A DNA stretch of 64,000 bases from Ascaphus truei (Eukaryota; Chordata; Amphibia; Anura; Ascaphidae): the NCBI GenBank assembly GCA_036426205.1, contig CM071586.1:12198117-12262116 (forward strand), read 5' to 3'. The notes under the pieces were generated by a model. The model did no database searches. It had not been told where the DNA came from and saw only the letters and a program-made list of their open reading frames with translations. A program made the position numbers and the translations under genes. Positions 1 to 12,054 of the stretch are shown in pieces. How positions within the stretch are numbered: the first letter of the stretch is position 1; each line of letters begins with the position of its first letter.

Positions 1-1099
<1,099 letters not shown>

Positions 1100-1420
1100 C
1101 AAAAGACAAAAATGCCCAATGTTACATCCAATGTGACAAAATACATACTGCAGTACTTCAGTGCTGATATTCTCATGAGCAAGGGTCATTTAGTTAAACC
1201 CTTTGGCCAAAGCATTATAAGCCTACAGCCACGTCATGGCATAACCAAATTGCAGGTCCTTACACTACCTGATAAAATTCTCATGTACCTCTGTTGGAGG
1301 GAGAATAACCAAATTGGGTCTGTCACAACAGGAACATGAAAAAAACTGCTACTTGGAAAGTGGGGCGGGTGAGCTTAAGGGGTTCTTGAGCTTTCTGGAA
1401 TATTGTGTGTTTATTGATTT
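1100..1420. mobile_element. 321-bp retroposed repeat with perfect 15-bp target duplication
   Basis: The insert is bounded by two copies of taaaggttaaaataa (1085-1099 and 1421-1435). The right arm keeps the uninterrupted site near 55073-55087. Related sequence with the same internal phrases (aaaatgcccaa, ccaatgtgacaaaa, tttggccaaagcatt) occurs at about 57320-57580, and a shorter piece at about 57825-57890. The long target duplication and lack of terminal inverted repeats suggest a retroposed, SINE- or Penelope-type element rather than a DNA transposon. The family is not recognised. Confidence 0.7.
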
Positions 1421-2725
1421 TAAAGGTTAAAATAAGGAATGTACAAAAAGAAAGAAACGACAACCGCTCAACTATTAATACTCATAAAATAGTATTGGAA
1501 AGAGTGGGGTGCATGGGGAATATATTGTATACACACAAAAACTGAACAAGACTGATCAGCAAAAAAGAACCCCCTATTGTAGCACTCAACCACAGATGAA
1601 TGATATAAAGGATATAAAATCCTAAACGAAAATCACAAAATATAATTATATATCACATAGAGAGGGGTAATCACAGTTAAAATAAAATAATACAATTTTA
1701 TTATATATCAACTCTTCTAAGTGCTCAAAAATAATAGAAACAGTGGAAGAGTAGTTAATCTAAAATCCCCGATGGAGAGACTGATAATTTCAAGATAGGG
1801 GTTAATGGCAATATAAATGCAAGTTGATTATACTATTGTATTTTAAATCCCCTAATGATCTTGACGGACACCAAACAGTTAAACACTACCTAGAATCCAC
1901 ATTGATGTTAGGCCGTAACAGACCTGCTTAATAGCATAATAGTGTTGAATCAGTGGTTCCTGGAGTATGAGAGAATAGAGTGCAACGAAGTGCATATAGG
2001 GCGGCGCAGTGATAAAGGGCATAAAATAGTGCCGTCAATATGTGAATAAAACATAAAAACTTAAACAAAGTGAAAAAATGTGTAATCATAAAGTGACTAG
2101 AGAATAATGTGAAAATAAAGAAATTTGCAGCTCAAAACCCTTTAAGTGGATGGTCTGTTGAATCCACTTCAAACGTTGATGGCCTCAAGGTGTGGGGGAG
2201 CACAGGTTCAATATGTAATAACAGATGAATAAAACATAGTGCAAATATAGTTTGTAACCATCGATTATATTGGATACTCAATCAAATGGAGACTCATGTG
2301 GTATCAATCAAATAAAGGCGTTTCAAAGATCAGTGGCAATGAGCTTGACTCTGGTGTATGGAATATGCAGGAACTTCAGTCAGATGGGATAGTATACAGT
2401 GTTTCTCAGGGATTATCACCAATCAGGGTAAGAGAGAAAAGACATCCATAGCGTAATCCAGTACAAGAAATAATTTTATAGAAACAATTCACTTACACAG
2501 TGTCATAAGAAATAAGACACATAAAATGCTGATGTCATCAGATTGGGTTGCTCCCCGCTACCTCCGTCACAGACCTCTCCACTTCAGCTCACTCCTGTCC
2601 ACATCAATCGTGTGTGAAGCTGCAGGTAAGTATCCTGATGATAGGAGGGTTTTTGTGCCAGTTCTCCCGTCTAAGGACTAGCTCGACGCAACATCCAAGG
2701 GGGAGCGATATGGAGCTTTCTGATG

Positions 2726-2763
2726 CTCTACGCGTTTCACTAGGCGTGTAGCTTCGTCAGGAG
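2726..2763 (-). ncRNA. Hammerhead-ribozyme-like motif in the 3' region of the minus-strand Penelope copy
   Basis: On the minus strand: closing CTC, core CTGACGA, a stem-II hairpin of about 4 bp (GCTA/TAGT), GAAA, the self-complementary CGCG, TA as the cleavage-site dinucleotide, then GAG, which pairs with the closing CTC. This order matches the compact hammerhead variants reported for Penelope-like elements, whose very short stem III is thought to work as a dimer. It lies about 240 bp downstream of the GIY-YIG stop. Activity is inferred, not shown. Confidence 0.65.
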
Positions 2764-3004
2764 TCATGGTTACCCTACAGAAGCTTTGCGACTAATACTC
2801 TGAGCTAAGAGCTAATTGGCTGGAAGATTAGCCAATGGTGATTCAAACAAGGGAACATCCCAAGTCTGCCAAATACAAAATACAGTGTACAGTATACTAA
2901 GAATAACGGAGTTATCTCGGCGCAGTAAAACCAGTGATACAAGAGGAAAAGAAGGGAGAGAGGAGGGAACATGATTAGTCACAAATTATGAAATAAAACA
3001 TTAA

Positions 3005-3213
3005 TCATAAAAACGGTATAATGTCAATGTCTGTATTAAGGCCCCTTGGTGTCATAGATTTAATTCTATGGATCCAAAAGGTCTCTCTTTTAGCATGATT
3101 TTGTAACCTATCACCACCTCTCCAGTGGGGTGTGACATGTTCGATTCCCCTGAAAGTGAGAAGACTAGGGTCTGAATTATTGAACAATTCAAAGTGTTTA
3201 GGAACACTATGGG
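3005..3213 (-). pseudogene. 3' end of a Penelope-like GIY-YIG domain, cut by the gypsy insertion
   Basis: The minus-strand frame ends in IHRIKSMTPRGLNTDIDIIPFL-type sequence and begins abruptly at HSVPKHFEL, where the gypsy LTR starts at 3214. The same C-terminus occurs in the plus-strand copy ending at 8886. The PHWRGG and TPRGLN segments are typical of the C-terminal region after the GIY-YIG endonuclease of Penelope-like elements. The upstream part of the protein is missing here, so this is a remnant. Confidence 0.85.
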
Positions 3214-4063
3214 TGTAACGCTCGGCCTGCCCACAAACCAGACAAGACCCCGGGACTGAGGTGGAACGGACAAATACCACACACCTAATAGTAAACGGGG
3301 GCGCGGCCGGAGTGTGGTAGTAGCGTAGCTGGTCCAGGGAACAAAAGTAGATGTAGTTCGGTACTTGCCCAATCCGGCAAGAAGGATAGTGTCTGTAAGC
3401 CAATGATCCAGGAGTAGAGAAGGGAGCGTGGTAGAGTGCCCATAAGCCTACGTCGAGGAGAGAGCTGCGTCGTTGAGGGTCCGTATGCCGAGTCCAAGGG
3501 GTATAGAAGTAAGCGTGGTAGAGTGTCCAAAAGCTAAATCCGAGGGTCCAGAAAGCAGCGTGGTCAAAGTCCAAAGCCAAGGTCGAAATCCAGGGAGGTC
3601 AGCAGAGAATCCAGGGACAGGAACAGGGACTGAAACAACAAGAGAGCCAAGCAGAAGCAGACAGCACCAAGGTACAGTATCGATGAAGAGCACTGAGAGA
3701 ATGGGGAGGCAAGACTAAATAGTGGGCAGGGACCTATCAGGGGAAAGGGAGGAGAGGAGGTGCGGTCCAGGGTTAAACCCTGATAGGGGAAAGAAGCCTG
3801 GGAACGAACCCGGTCGAGCTGGGGCTGGAGAGCGCGCTGGTGCGCATGCCCGTAAGGAGGAGGCGGGACCGGGTTCAGGGCACCAGGAAAGAGAGGCTTG
3901 GGTCCGGGCGCGCCTGTAAGCATCACGTGCGCGACCCGGAAGAGAGAGAGCAGCCGCGGGGGTGATGCCGACGGCAGAGGAATGCCGCCGGGGATTTGGG
4001 GTAGCGGGAGAGAAAGGTAAGGGGGCGCCGAGAGCGGGAGTCTCCGCAGCGCGGAACCTTACA
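3214..4063 (-). repeat. 3' LTR of the chromodomain gypsy element
   Basis: On the minus strand the LTR starts TGTAAGG just after a G-rich polypurine tract (poly-C on the plus strand at about 4066-4079) and ends CGTTACA, giving matching TGTAA/TTACA termini. It is about 850 bp long. The short open frames seen in it on both strands are not genes. No second LTR is present, because the element's 5' end has been lost. Confidence 0.8.
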
Positions 4064-4139
4064 GTACCCCCCCCCCCCCTCCTTGAGGGTCGGACTCTGG
4101 ACGATCCATCCAAGGTTTATGGGGGAATTTTTGATGGAA

Positions 4140-5781
4140 TCGTTTGAGTAGAGACAGAGCGTGGAGATCAGCGTGTGAGGCCCACGAACGATCCTGAGGT
4201 TCGTATCCTTTCCAGTGGACCAAAAACTGGAGCTTGCCCTGGAGATGCGAGAATCAATGATGGACTGAATTTCGAATTCATGTTGTCCTGGTACAATGGC
4301 GGGAGGAGGTCGAAGTGAAGGATGAGCAAATCGTGTGCCTTGGATGAAAGGATTTAAGAGTGAGACATGGAAAACGGGTCAAATCTTCATGGAATGGGGC
4401 AAGAGGAGTTGATAGGCCACAGGATTGACATGTCTCAGGATGGAGAAGGGCCCAGAAAACTGGGAGACAATTTAGGAGTTGGAGCCTTCAGTTTGATATT
4501 TTTAGAAGAGAGGCAGACCTTCTCTCCGGGTACAAACTTATGAGCCTCCCGACGAAGCCGATCTGCCTGTCACTTCTGTCTTAGAACAGATTCCTGTAAA
4601 GCTGTTTGAATCCTCCTTCATGACTCCTGTAACGTGGACACCCCAACATCTGCTGCAGGCACTCCAGACATGGATGAATGCATAGGTAGACGAGTAGGGA
4701 GAAATCCATCGTTTACAAAAAACGGTGATTCTTGAGTGGACTCATTCTTGAGAGAGTTAATAGCAAATTCAGCCCAAGGAAGTAATTCTGCCCAATTATC
4801 CTGAGTCGGAAGAAAAACAATGCAAATACTGTTCGAGGGATTGGTTCATGCGTTCAGTCAGCCCATTCGTTTGGGGGTGATAGCCTGAGGAAAAAAGGAG
4901 AGTAATGCCCAGCCTCTGAAAACGCGCGCCAAAACTGACACAAATTGAGTACCACGGTCCGAGACAATGGACAGCGGAACACGATGAATATGGAAAATCT
5001 CTTTTACAAAGATATCAGCCAGAGTACTTGAATTGGGTAAACCCTTGAGGGGCACAAAATGAGCTTGCTTGGAGAATCTGTCGATGACCACTAGGATTGT
5101 AGTCATACCGTTAGAAGGGGGAAGATCCACGATGAAATCCATGGCAATGTGACTCCAAGGACGGTCCAGAACCGGGAGAGGTTGAAGTAGACCAGAAGGC
5201 TTTTGACGGACTGATTTATTTTGGGCGTAGACTGGGCAAGAGGAGGTGAAACTTCGAATGTAATTTACCATATTGGGCCACCAAAAAGTCCGACGGATCA
5301 GATCGATAGTTTTCTTAAAGCCGGGATGGCCGGCAGATCTGGAGGAGTTTCCCCATTCGAGAATTTTAAGATGGAAATGTGGGGGTGCGTAAAGACGTCC
5401 ATCAGGAACCTCTAGTCCTTCGGGGACCTGTGATTGAGACTCCCAAATTTTATCCATAATGTCAAAGGAAGCGGCAGAGATAAACAATCGAGGGGGAAGG
5501 ATACTCTCCGGGACGTCCTGCAACTTCTCCTCTGGGTCGAACTGACGAGACAATGCATCAGCCTTGATATTCTTTGTCCCAGGAATATAAGAGATGATGA
5601 AGTTAAACCTTGAGAAGAACAACGCCCAATGGGCCTGACGGGGACCCAGGTGACGGGCACCTTCAATGTAATAAAGATTTTTGTGGTCCGTGAGGATCAA
5701 GATGCGTTCCTTAGTTCCTTCTAGAAGATGTCTCCATTCTTGTAATGCCATCTTGATGGCCAACAACTTCCTATTCCCCAT
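4140..5781 (-). pseudogene. Gypsy RNase H (C-terminal part), integrase and chromodomain, frameshifted
   Basis: From 5781 leftward: end of RNase H (TDHKNLYYI, ADALSRQF), a degraded H2C2 integrase zinc finger (GHPGF, then CPVYAQ with the second Cys replaced by Tyr), and the catalytic core with Asp in MDFIVDLP and SDRGTQF. The frame breaks near 4858. Further left, a chromodomain is visible across shifted frames around 4140-4290 (EFEIQSIIDSRI, then a VHWKGYEP-type segment). In the RNase H the usual Glu of the RELLAI motif reads Lys (NRKLLAI), which should abolish catalysis. Confidence 0.85.
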
Positions 5782-5826
5782 GTCGTAATTTTTCTCTGCC
5801 GGAGTAAATTTCTTGGAAAAAAACCC

Positions 5827-6630
5827 TCAGGGGTGGAGTTTATCTTCGGGGGAGGTTCTTTGCGAGAGAACCGTACCGGCTCCCACGTCAGAAGTGTCGA
5901 CTTTTAGGGTAAAGGGGAGGGTGGGGACAGGGTGTCGTAAAACGGGGGCCGAGACAAAGGTTATTTTGAGAGATGCAAAAGCATGACTAGCCTCCGACGG
6001 CCAAGAGGAAGGATCGGCCCCTTTTTTGGTAAGGGCAGTAATGGGTGCTACCAGAGTAGAAAAACCAGCAATGAATTTCCTATAAGAGTTTGCAAAGCCA
6101 AGGAAACGTTGGATCGCCCTCAAAGAGTTGGGTTGTGGCCATTCGAGTATAGATTTGAGCTTCTCCGGATCATGGTGAACCCCTGGTCCGAGATAATGTA
6201 TCCTAGGAAAGTGGTTGAGGATTGATGAAAGACACACTTCTCCATCTTGGCGTAGAGCCTGTTGGCCTGTAGACGCGAGAGCACCATTTTGGTATGGAGA
6301 ATGTGTTCGTCGAGGGTCTTGGAAAAGATGAGGATATCATCCAAGTAGATAATCACAAATATGTTCATAAAGTCTTGGTGGAGTGCAGGGGCATTGCACA
6401 ACCCAAACGGCATCACTAGGTACTCATAGTGTCCACTGCGCGTGTTGAACGTGGTCTTCCACTCATCGCCACTGCGGATGTGAATAAGGTTATAGGCCCC
6501 CCCGTAAATCAAGTTTAGAAAAGATAGTCGAGCCCTGCAACCTATCGAAGAGCTCGGGGATCAGGGGCAATGGGTAGAGATTCTTGATGGTAATCTTATT
6601 TAGCCCGCGGAAATCGAAGCACGGACGAAG
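5827..6630 (-). pseudogene. Gypsy reverse transcriptase and start of RNase H, frameshifted
   Basis: The palm-domain signature MPFGLCNAP is followed by [12 protein letters not shown], the YxDD active-site box, then FLGYIIS. About eight residues normally found between the FMN segment and the YLDD box are missing in frame. A run of seven G residues near 6495-6503 causes a frameshift in the LDLRGAY motif. RNase H begins with KVDTSDVGAG (catalytic Asp) and stops at about 5827. Confidence 0.88.
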
Positions 6631-6647
6631 CGTCCCAACTTTTTTTT

Positions 6648-7805
6648 TTACAAAAAAAATCCTGCTCCGGCGGGGGAGGTGGAATTCCGGATAAAGCCTT
6701 TCTGAAGGTTCTCCATGATATACTCTGCCATGGCCTCCGTCTCGGGAAAAGATACGGGATACGACCTGGCTTTAGGAAAAGGGGCTCCCGGAATCAAGCC
6801 AATCGGGCAGTCGAAAGGGCGATGGGGGGTAAGCTCCTCGGATTTGGTCTTACTGAAGACGTCCAGGAACTCCGAATAAACCTCCGGTAGGGTGGCCTCT
6901 TGCGGGGGGGAGGTCTCCAAGACGGCCAGTACCGTGGGGGATGGAGGGAGCAACTCCACATGGGGAGATCTCCAATGGATGGGGGATTTAGCAGTCCAAT
7001 CGATAATGGGGTTGTGGAGTTGTAACCACGGTAGGCTCAGAATGAGTTGGACGGAAGGGGAATGGATGACATCAAAGGTAATGAATTCCAAGTGTCCATC
7101 CTTCATAGAAAGTTCAATGGGAAATGTCTCCAAGGAAATAAAGGCTGGCTGAAGAGGTCGGCCATCGATAGCCTCCAACCCGACCGGAATGGCCTTCTCC
7201 CGAAGAGGGATGTTGTTCTGAATGGCAAAAGCATGGTTTATGAAATTCCCTCCAGATCCGGAATCGAGGAAGGCCAGGGTAGGAATTTGGAGGCTGACGT
7301 ACTTAAGGAGGACAGGGAGGTAAGATACGCTTGGGAAACTCCTGTGCGGGAGAGGGGAAGGAAGAGATAGTACCCAGTGAAATCCCCTCATACCACACTG
7401 GGTGCTGGCGTTTCCCGGCCTCAAGGGACAACGCGGCAAGATGTGTCCAGGAGATCCGCAATAAAAGCACAGGCCCTCATTCCTCAGACGAAGTCGTTCC
7501 GTAGATGAAAGCTGATGGCTGCCCAGTTGCATGGGTTCCAGAGAATCCAATGCCGGTAAGGCAGGTGCAGGATACCTGGAGACAGAAGGCATAAAGACAG
7601 TAGTACGGGGACGTTGACGTTCGGCCTGCCTTTCCAGAAGTCGTTGATCCACCCTGATGCATAAAGTGATCAGGGCCTCCAAAGAAGATGGCCTCTCGTG
7701 AGCCGCCAGTTCGTCCTTCAAGGACTCCGAAAGCCCTTGCCAGAAGGCCGCGGAGAGTGCACCATCGTTCCAATCCATCTCAGTCGCGATGGTCCGGAAT
7801 TCCAA
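6648..7805 (-). pseudogene. Gypsy gag C-terminus, zinc knuckle, protease and start of reverse transcriptase
   Basis: 385 codons. Capsid-like sequence (FWQGLSESLKDEL) leads to a CCHC knuckle (CFYCGSPGHILPRC), a retroviral-type aspartic protease motif (FLDSGSGGNFI) and the leading part of the reverse transcriptase ([14 protein letters not shown]). The frame ends in a homopolymer (poly-T on the coding strand at about 6646-6655), where a single lost base creates a stop. It is one element with the reading frame at 7812-8129, from which it is separated by a frameshift. Confidence 0.9.
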
Positions 7806-7811
7806 AGTGTA

Positions 7812-8129
7812 TCATGCCACAGATTTCCGACCCTGTGAGATGTGGAACAAGGAGGAAGCAGCCGTATCACTACGTCCAGGGCTATCAAAAACTAAACAAA
7901 ACTCTCTCTTAAAGTTGGGAAAGCTGTAAGTAAGTTCAGGTCTTAGCTCCCAGATTGGTGAAGCCCAGGCTAAAGTGTCCCCGGTGACGAGGGAGAAGAT
8001 GTACGCTACCTTGGTACGGTCCGTGCGGAAGCGAGAAGGTGACAATTCGAATTGTATCTCGCACTGGTTTAAAAACCCACGACATGCAAACAGGTCTCCA
8101 GTGTATTTACTAGGCGTAGGGATCCACAA
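7812..8129 (-). pseudogene. Gypsy gag N-terminal part
   Basis: A 105-residue frame resembles vertebrate gypsy gag (FLNQCEIQFELSP, ALAWASPIWE-type segments). It is followed within 10 bp by the next gag frame in another phase, so the two are one interrupted gag gene. Upstream sequence to 8160 has no LTR or leader. Confidence 0.8.
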
Positions 8130-8163
8130 CTCTGAAGTGCCTGCTCCCTCTCGTTAAACGGAG

Positions 8164-8203
8164 CTCTTACGCGTTTCACGCCTATACGACGCTTCGTCAG
8201 AGA
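8164..8203 (-). ncRNA. Hammerhead-ribozyme-like motif at the junction of the two inverted Penelope copies
   Basis: On the minus strand: closing TCT, CTGACGA, 5-bp stem II (GCGTC/GGCGT with loop GTATA), GAAA, CGCG, TA, then AGA pairing with the closing TCT. Together with the motif at 2726-2763 on the same strand, it brackets the minus-strand Penelope copy, as expected for ribozymes in its terminal repeats (pseudo-LTRs). Confidence 0.68.
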
Positions 8204-8221
8204 TTAAAAGAGATTAAAAGA

Positions 8222-8886
8222 CCACATTTATTACTCAATATAATAGTGAAGCTACTAAGATAGCAAAAATTGTCAACAAACATTGGCATGTATTAAAAAA
8301 TGATCCTATACTTGCTAATGAAATTCCAGACCGTGCTTATGTCATTTTTAAAAGGGCAAATAACCTTAAAAGTAAACTTGCTCCTAGTACTTTTAAAATT
8401 TTACAAAATAAGAAAGATCATTGGCTCAAAATACCAATAGGGTTCTTTAAATACGGGAATTGCAAAGTCTGTATTTCAGGCTCCAACGAAAAATTAACCT
8501 TCTCCTCTAACACCACAGGGGAAATGTTTGACATGACTCAATTTATTAATTGTAAAACAGACCATGTAATTTACATGATTGAATGTCCATGCAAAATGCA
8601 ATACATTGGAAGAACTACAAGACCCCTGAAAGTGAGAATTATGGAACGTATGGGTAATATTAAACGTAAATTACAAACCCATAGTGTTCCTAAACACTTT
8701 GAATTGTTCCATAATTCAGACCATAGTCTTCTCACTTTCAGGGGAATCGAACATGTCACACCCCACTGGAGAGGTGTTGATAGGTCACAAAATCATGCTA
8801 AAGGAGAGACCTTTTGGATCCATATAATTAAATCTATGACACCAAGGGGCCTTAATACAGACATTGACATTATCCCGTTTTTATGA
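8222..8886 (+). pseudogene. Penelope-like element: end of reverse transcriptase plus GIY-YIG endonuclease
   Basis: The frame opens in RT-thumb-like sequence (NKHWHVLKNDPILANEIPDR) and a Cys-containing linker (YGNCKVC), then the GIY-YIG domain: VIYMIECPC, QYIGRTTRPLKVRI, and a C-terminal PHWRG...TPRGLN segment ending IIPFL. Penelope-like elements encode RT fused to this single-strand nicking domain. Only the 3' third of the element is present. Upstream, the copy starts just after the hammerhead-like motif. The downstream 3' region to about 9120 mirrors 2765-3004. Confidence 0.9.
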
Positions 8887-9639
8887 TTAATGTTTTATTT
8901 CATAATTTGTGACTAATCATGTTCCCTCCTCCTCTCTCCCTTCTTTTCCTCTTGTATCACTGTTTTTACTGCGCCGAGATAACTCCGTTATTCTTAGTAT
9001 ACACTGTATTTTGTATTTGGCAGACTTGGGATGTTCAATTGTCTGAATCACCATTGGCTAATCTTCCAGCCAATTAGCTCTTAGCTCAGGGTATTAGTAG
9101 GCGAAGCTTCTGTTAGGTAACCATGGTTCCAGAAATATGCCAGCCGTGTGTGTAGTGTAACACAAATGTATCCAGGCTTGTAGTGTTTAGTAGCAGCTGC
9201 AGCAGCAGTCAGATTGTTACGTATTCACTTAGATACAGTTTGCTGTTAGTAAAAGCATCTCAACGAGTATCTCATTGTACCACAGCAAGCGTAATGTCGT
9301 AGCAACACAGGCCATGAGATTATTAAAGTCACACGTGAATCATCATGTGTCAGCAGCTACCCACATAGCAAGTTTGCCTAAGTCAGAAAACATGCACCTA
9401 AACAAGCCACGCTAAACATCTAATGATGTATATAATGATAAAACCGTTTCACAGCAGGCTGGTAGTGTTCACAGCTTGTGTCAGTAGCCGTCTCAACCAG
9501 ATGACGTCATCATCCCAACATCATCCTACCCAATTCATTCATCTGTGGTTGAGTGCTACAATAGGGGGTTCTTTTTTGCTGATCAGTCTTGTTAAGTTTT
9601 TGTGTGTATAAAATAAAGAATGAAAAGGAATTTTTCCTA

Positions 9640-10400
9640 ATTACTTTTAATACTGATGCCCGACATAATTTCCTTGAGAACATACCTACACATAAATTTG
9701 AATTGTAATCATTTTTCTCTGCACATGGGGGAAATATGGGCCCTGACCTACTTTCTTCACACATGTCCTACTCACCTGTGCTGGTACCTTCAAGGCTTTC
9801 CATCTCCTGAGCTTCCAGGTGACTCTTCGCACTCGGATCCTCTATTTGCTCAGCCCGTGGTACAATTTCATCTTTAACTTCACCTGCTCAAATCATTTAA
9901 TACCAATTACATTTTCTTATTTCATTGACTTTCTCATATTTAATACATATTCTACATAATGTGTTTTCCTGTTTTACACATGGCGGTGGGTACCAAATTT
10001 GATAGCCCCTCACCTGTAGCCGCTGTCGGACAGAAAACTCTTCTGTAGGTACAAGTACTGTATATAAGGCCCACACCTTACATGCAAGAACAGTATTTTC
10101 TCTTTCCTACAGCGTAGCAGTAGGTTTTGTTATTTTGAATTAGGACTCACCGTGCAGTTCAATTCAGGAGTCGTCAGCCTCTCCTCCCTGAAGCACCTGC
10201 CGGTGTCTGTGTTCTGGAACACAATCAGTGAAACACAAGGCCAGGGTAGGCCTTATAGGGCTGGTAATGGCATCCCACGTGAGTGCTGAGGATCGGAAGT
10301 GGTCACCATGTCTATAAGCGGCATGTGCGATGACGTCACAGTTGCGACAGTGATGGAATGCATCTATTATGCTTGTGGTATGCAGTGGCACTTAGAAAGT
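9640..10400 (-). other. Intron block conserved between the two arms
   Basis: It is the inverted counterpart of about 54370-55070 and includes the exon 9776-9883. It contains no other supported gene. The CpG- and TATA-like stretch around 10060-10075 is present in both arms, but nothing identifies it as a promoter. Confidence 0.7.
9776..9883 (-). CDS. Short acidic linker exon of the left KRAB zinc-finger gene
   Basis: A 108-bp exon on the minus strand between a CAG acceptor (9884-9886) and a GTGAG donor (9771-9775). Phase 1 at both ends, joining the exon at 19399-19515 to the finger exon. It encodes an acidic spacer beginning EVKDEIVPRAEQ and ending MESLEGTST. Compared with the right-arm exon (54834-54911) it has 30 extra bases, ten codons, in frame, with AG at both edges of the difference. 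The spacing suggests the usual disordered stretch between KRAB and fingers. Confidence 0.85.
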
Positions 10401-10462
10401 CACGAAAATAGAGTGCAATTTGAGCATGTAAGCAAGAACTTTCCCAAAAGTTCCCAGTCACT

Positions 10463-11660
10463 GTCACGGGAGACCAGGACTTTTAACAAATTTATACCGG
10501 GATCATTCACTAGGCAAAACACAGTCGGGGAATAAAATTAGGTTGATTCGGGTAAACCCACGTTCACACAGTGAAATACAACGATACAGGAAATATACAC
10601 ATTTTCTGGGTGCTGGGGTTGAAATCTGGGCTAAACTAAGTGCAGGGCCCTTTCTTCGGTAGTCTTACCCTGACCGGGAAAGCCACCTGGCTCTCCTGGT
10701 CCTCTTTTCGGCGAAAAACCTTAGCCTCGACTGCTAAGTTCGAAAATGAGAACTTGGTCCTCGCGTCTGACTTATTCTCTGCAGGGCAGACTTTCCTAGC
10801 TTCAAAATGAAACCGGTTGCTCTGCTATTTTGAACAGAGCAACTTTGAAAAGCCTACCCTAGCTTCATCACTCAAGCCACAAAATCATCTGGTTCTCTGA
10901 CTGGTGCTTCTCCTTACATACCCTCCGCTAAGCTATCTTCAGCATGGAGAAAGGAGTAGCAACTAGACCGTGGGAGTTCCTCCCCACTAGTGTCACGGGA
11001 GACCAGGGATTTACACCTTTATACCGGGATCATATCACTCGGCAAAACCAAGAAGTAAAACAAATTGTGATTTATTCCATGGAAACACACAATGGATTAC
11101 AATATACAGGAGAAAGCACACTTACTGGGGGTCTGGGCTTCAAAACTAAACTTTCCTAGTTGAAATAGTCCATAAAACAAAGTCTTTAGGTTGACCGGGG
11201 CTCAGCCCGAAAAGTCCTGGAACTCAAATTGGCATGAGTTTCCAGACGCCACCGCTGTATCTCTTCCAGAGGTGCCAAAATCCCTTGACCGGGAGATGGT
11301 ACCAAACACCCTTGTACTCTTTTCGACGTGTAGTTCCAGCCGCGACCGCTACGTTCTCTTCTCAGAATTTGGCCCCGAAAAGTAGGATTTTGAAAATTTC
11401 TTGACTCGAAAATCTCTGAAGCCGGTCACTGCTATTTCTCCAAGAGCATCTTTTGGTGAGTTCAAATTTGCTGCTGCTGCTGTTTTGGCGCTTAGAATCT
11501 GCGGTCCGGATTGGCTGCTGGACTTCTTATATGATTTCAGATTCATTCATGAAATACTACAACCAATCCGAGCCTGGAAACATTAAAACCATCCAATGAG
11601 AGGGCTGCTAGTCTTCTAAAGCCGGGCAAGCGGTTCTTCTGACTGTAACAATGGCATGGG
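10463..11660. repeat. Two copies of an LTR-like repeat starting tgtcacgggagaccagg
   Basis: The first copy starts near 10463 and the second near 10992. Both share tgtcacgggagaccagg, a ttataccgggatcat segment, a gcaaaac segment and a cttactggg segment. Family members recur at 21775-22345, 43430-44090, 44095-44690 and 63440-64000. The TG start and CA end (seen as gtctcc.gtgaca in inverse copies) suggest LTRs or a non-autonomous relative. No coding sequence is associated. Confidence 0.55.
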
Positions 11661-12040
11661 CGAGTTTGCCACCTTAGCCACTTGTTATTCAGAAGCCACC
11701 CGCTGGGTTAGGTGCCTCCAAGCCTGGGAAGGCTAATGCTAGCCGCGATGGCTTGCATTGTTTCCCGGACGTGGGTACTCCACTCAACCATCCTGCCCAA
11801 ATTGCTGTAACACCTCTGGCAGCATCTGTGGCTTTCAAGTACGGCCAGGCAGACTTAGTGCCATCACAAATTGGTTGCCCACTAGTCCCCCGCAGAGTAC
11901 CGTCTATAAAAGTCCCAGCAGTCTAGGGAACACTGGGCAGCCCGGGTGTAATTCACCCCATGTACCGGCAAATCATGTCTGCTCGCTGTGGGTAATTAGG
12001 GGACTACCAGTAGCTCCAGCCCCCGAACTCCTGCAAACAA
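11661..12040. other. Unassigned non-coding stretch
   Basis: No conserved domain, RNA gene or recognised repeat could be seen. The open frame at 11758-12099 has no recognisable domain. Confidence 0.4.
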
Positions 12041-12054
12041 AAGGATTGCATTTC

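Larger units (their letters stand above)
3214..8160 (-). mobile_element. Ty3/gypsy retrotransposon with chromodomain (chromovirus-like), 5' truncated and decayed
   Basis: Reading leftward the order is gag, zinc knuckle, aspartic protease, reverse transcriptase, RNase H, integrase, chromodomain, polypurine tract, 3' LTR. That order and the chromodomain place it with vertebrate chromodomain-bearing gypsy elements. The 5' LTR and leader are absent: the gag frame runs directly into Penelope-related sequence at about 8160. Several frameshifts and at least one damaged catalytic residue show the copy is dead. Confidence 0.9.
1441..9608. mobile_element. Composite Penelope-like insertion: two inverted copies around a gypsy element
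   Basis: An 8.2-kb block is flanked by a 13-bp near-perfect duplication (taaaataaggaat at 1428-1440, taaaataaagaat at 9609-9621), and the right arm keeps the empty site. The outer ends are inverted copies (about 1540-1600 against 9530-9610), as are the GIY-YIG ends and 3' untranslated regions (about 2765-3213 against 8680-9125). Inverted or partial tandem copies of this kind are typical of Penelope-like retroelements. A gypsy retrotransposon lies between the copies. The stretch 1600-2540 contains no gene and only A/T-rich sequence unique to the minus-strand copy. The stretch 9130-9520 likewise has no coding signal. Confidence 0.75.
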
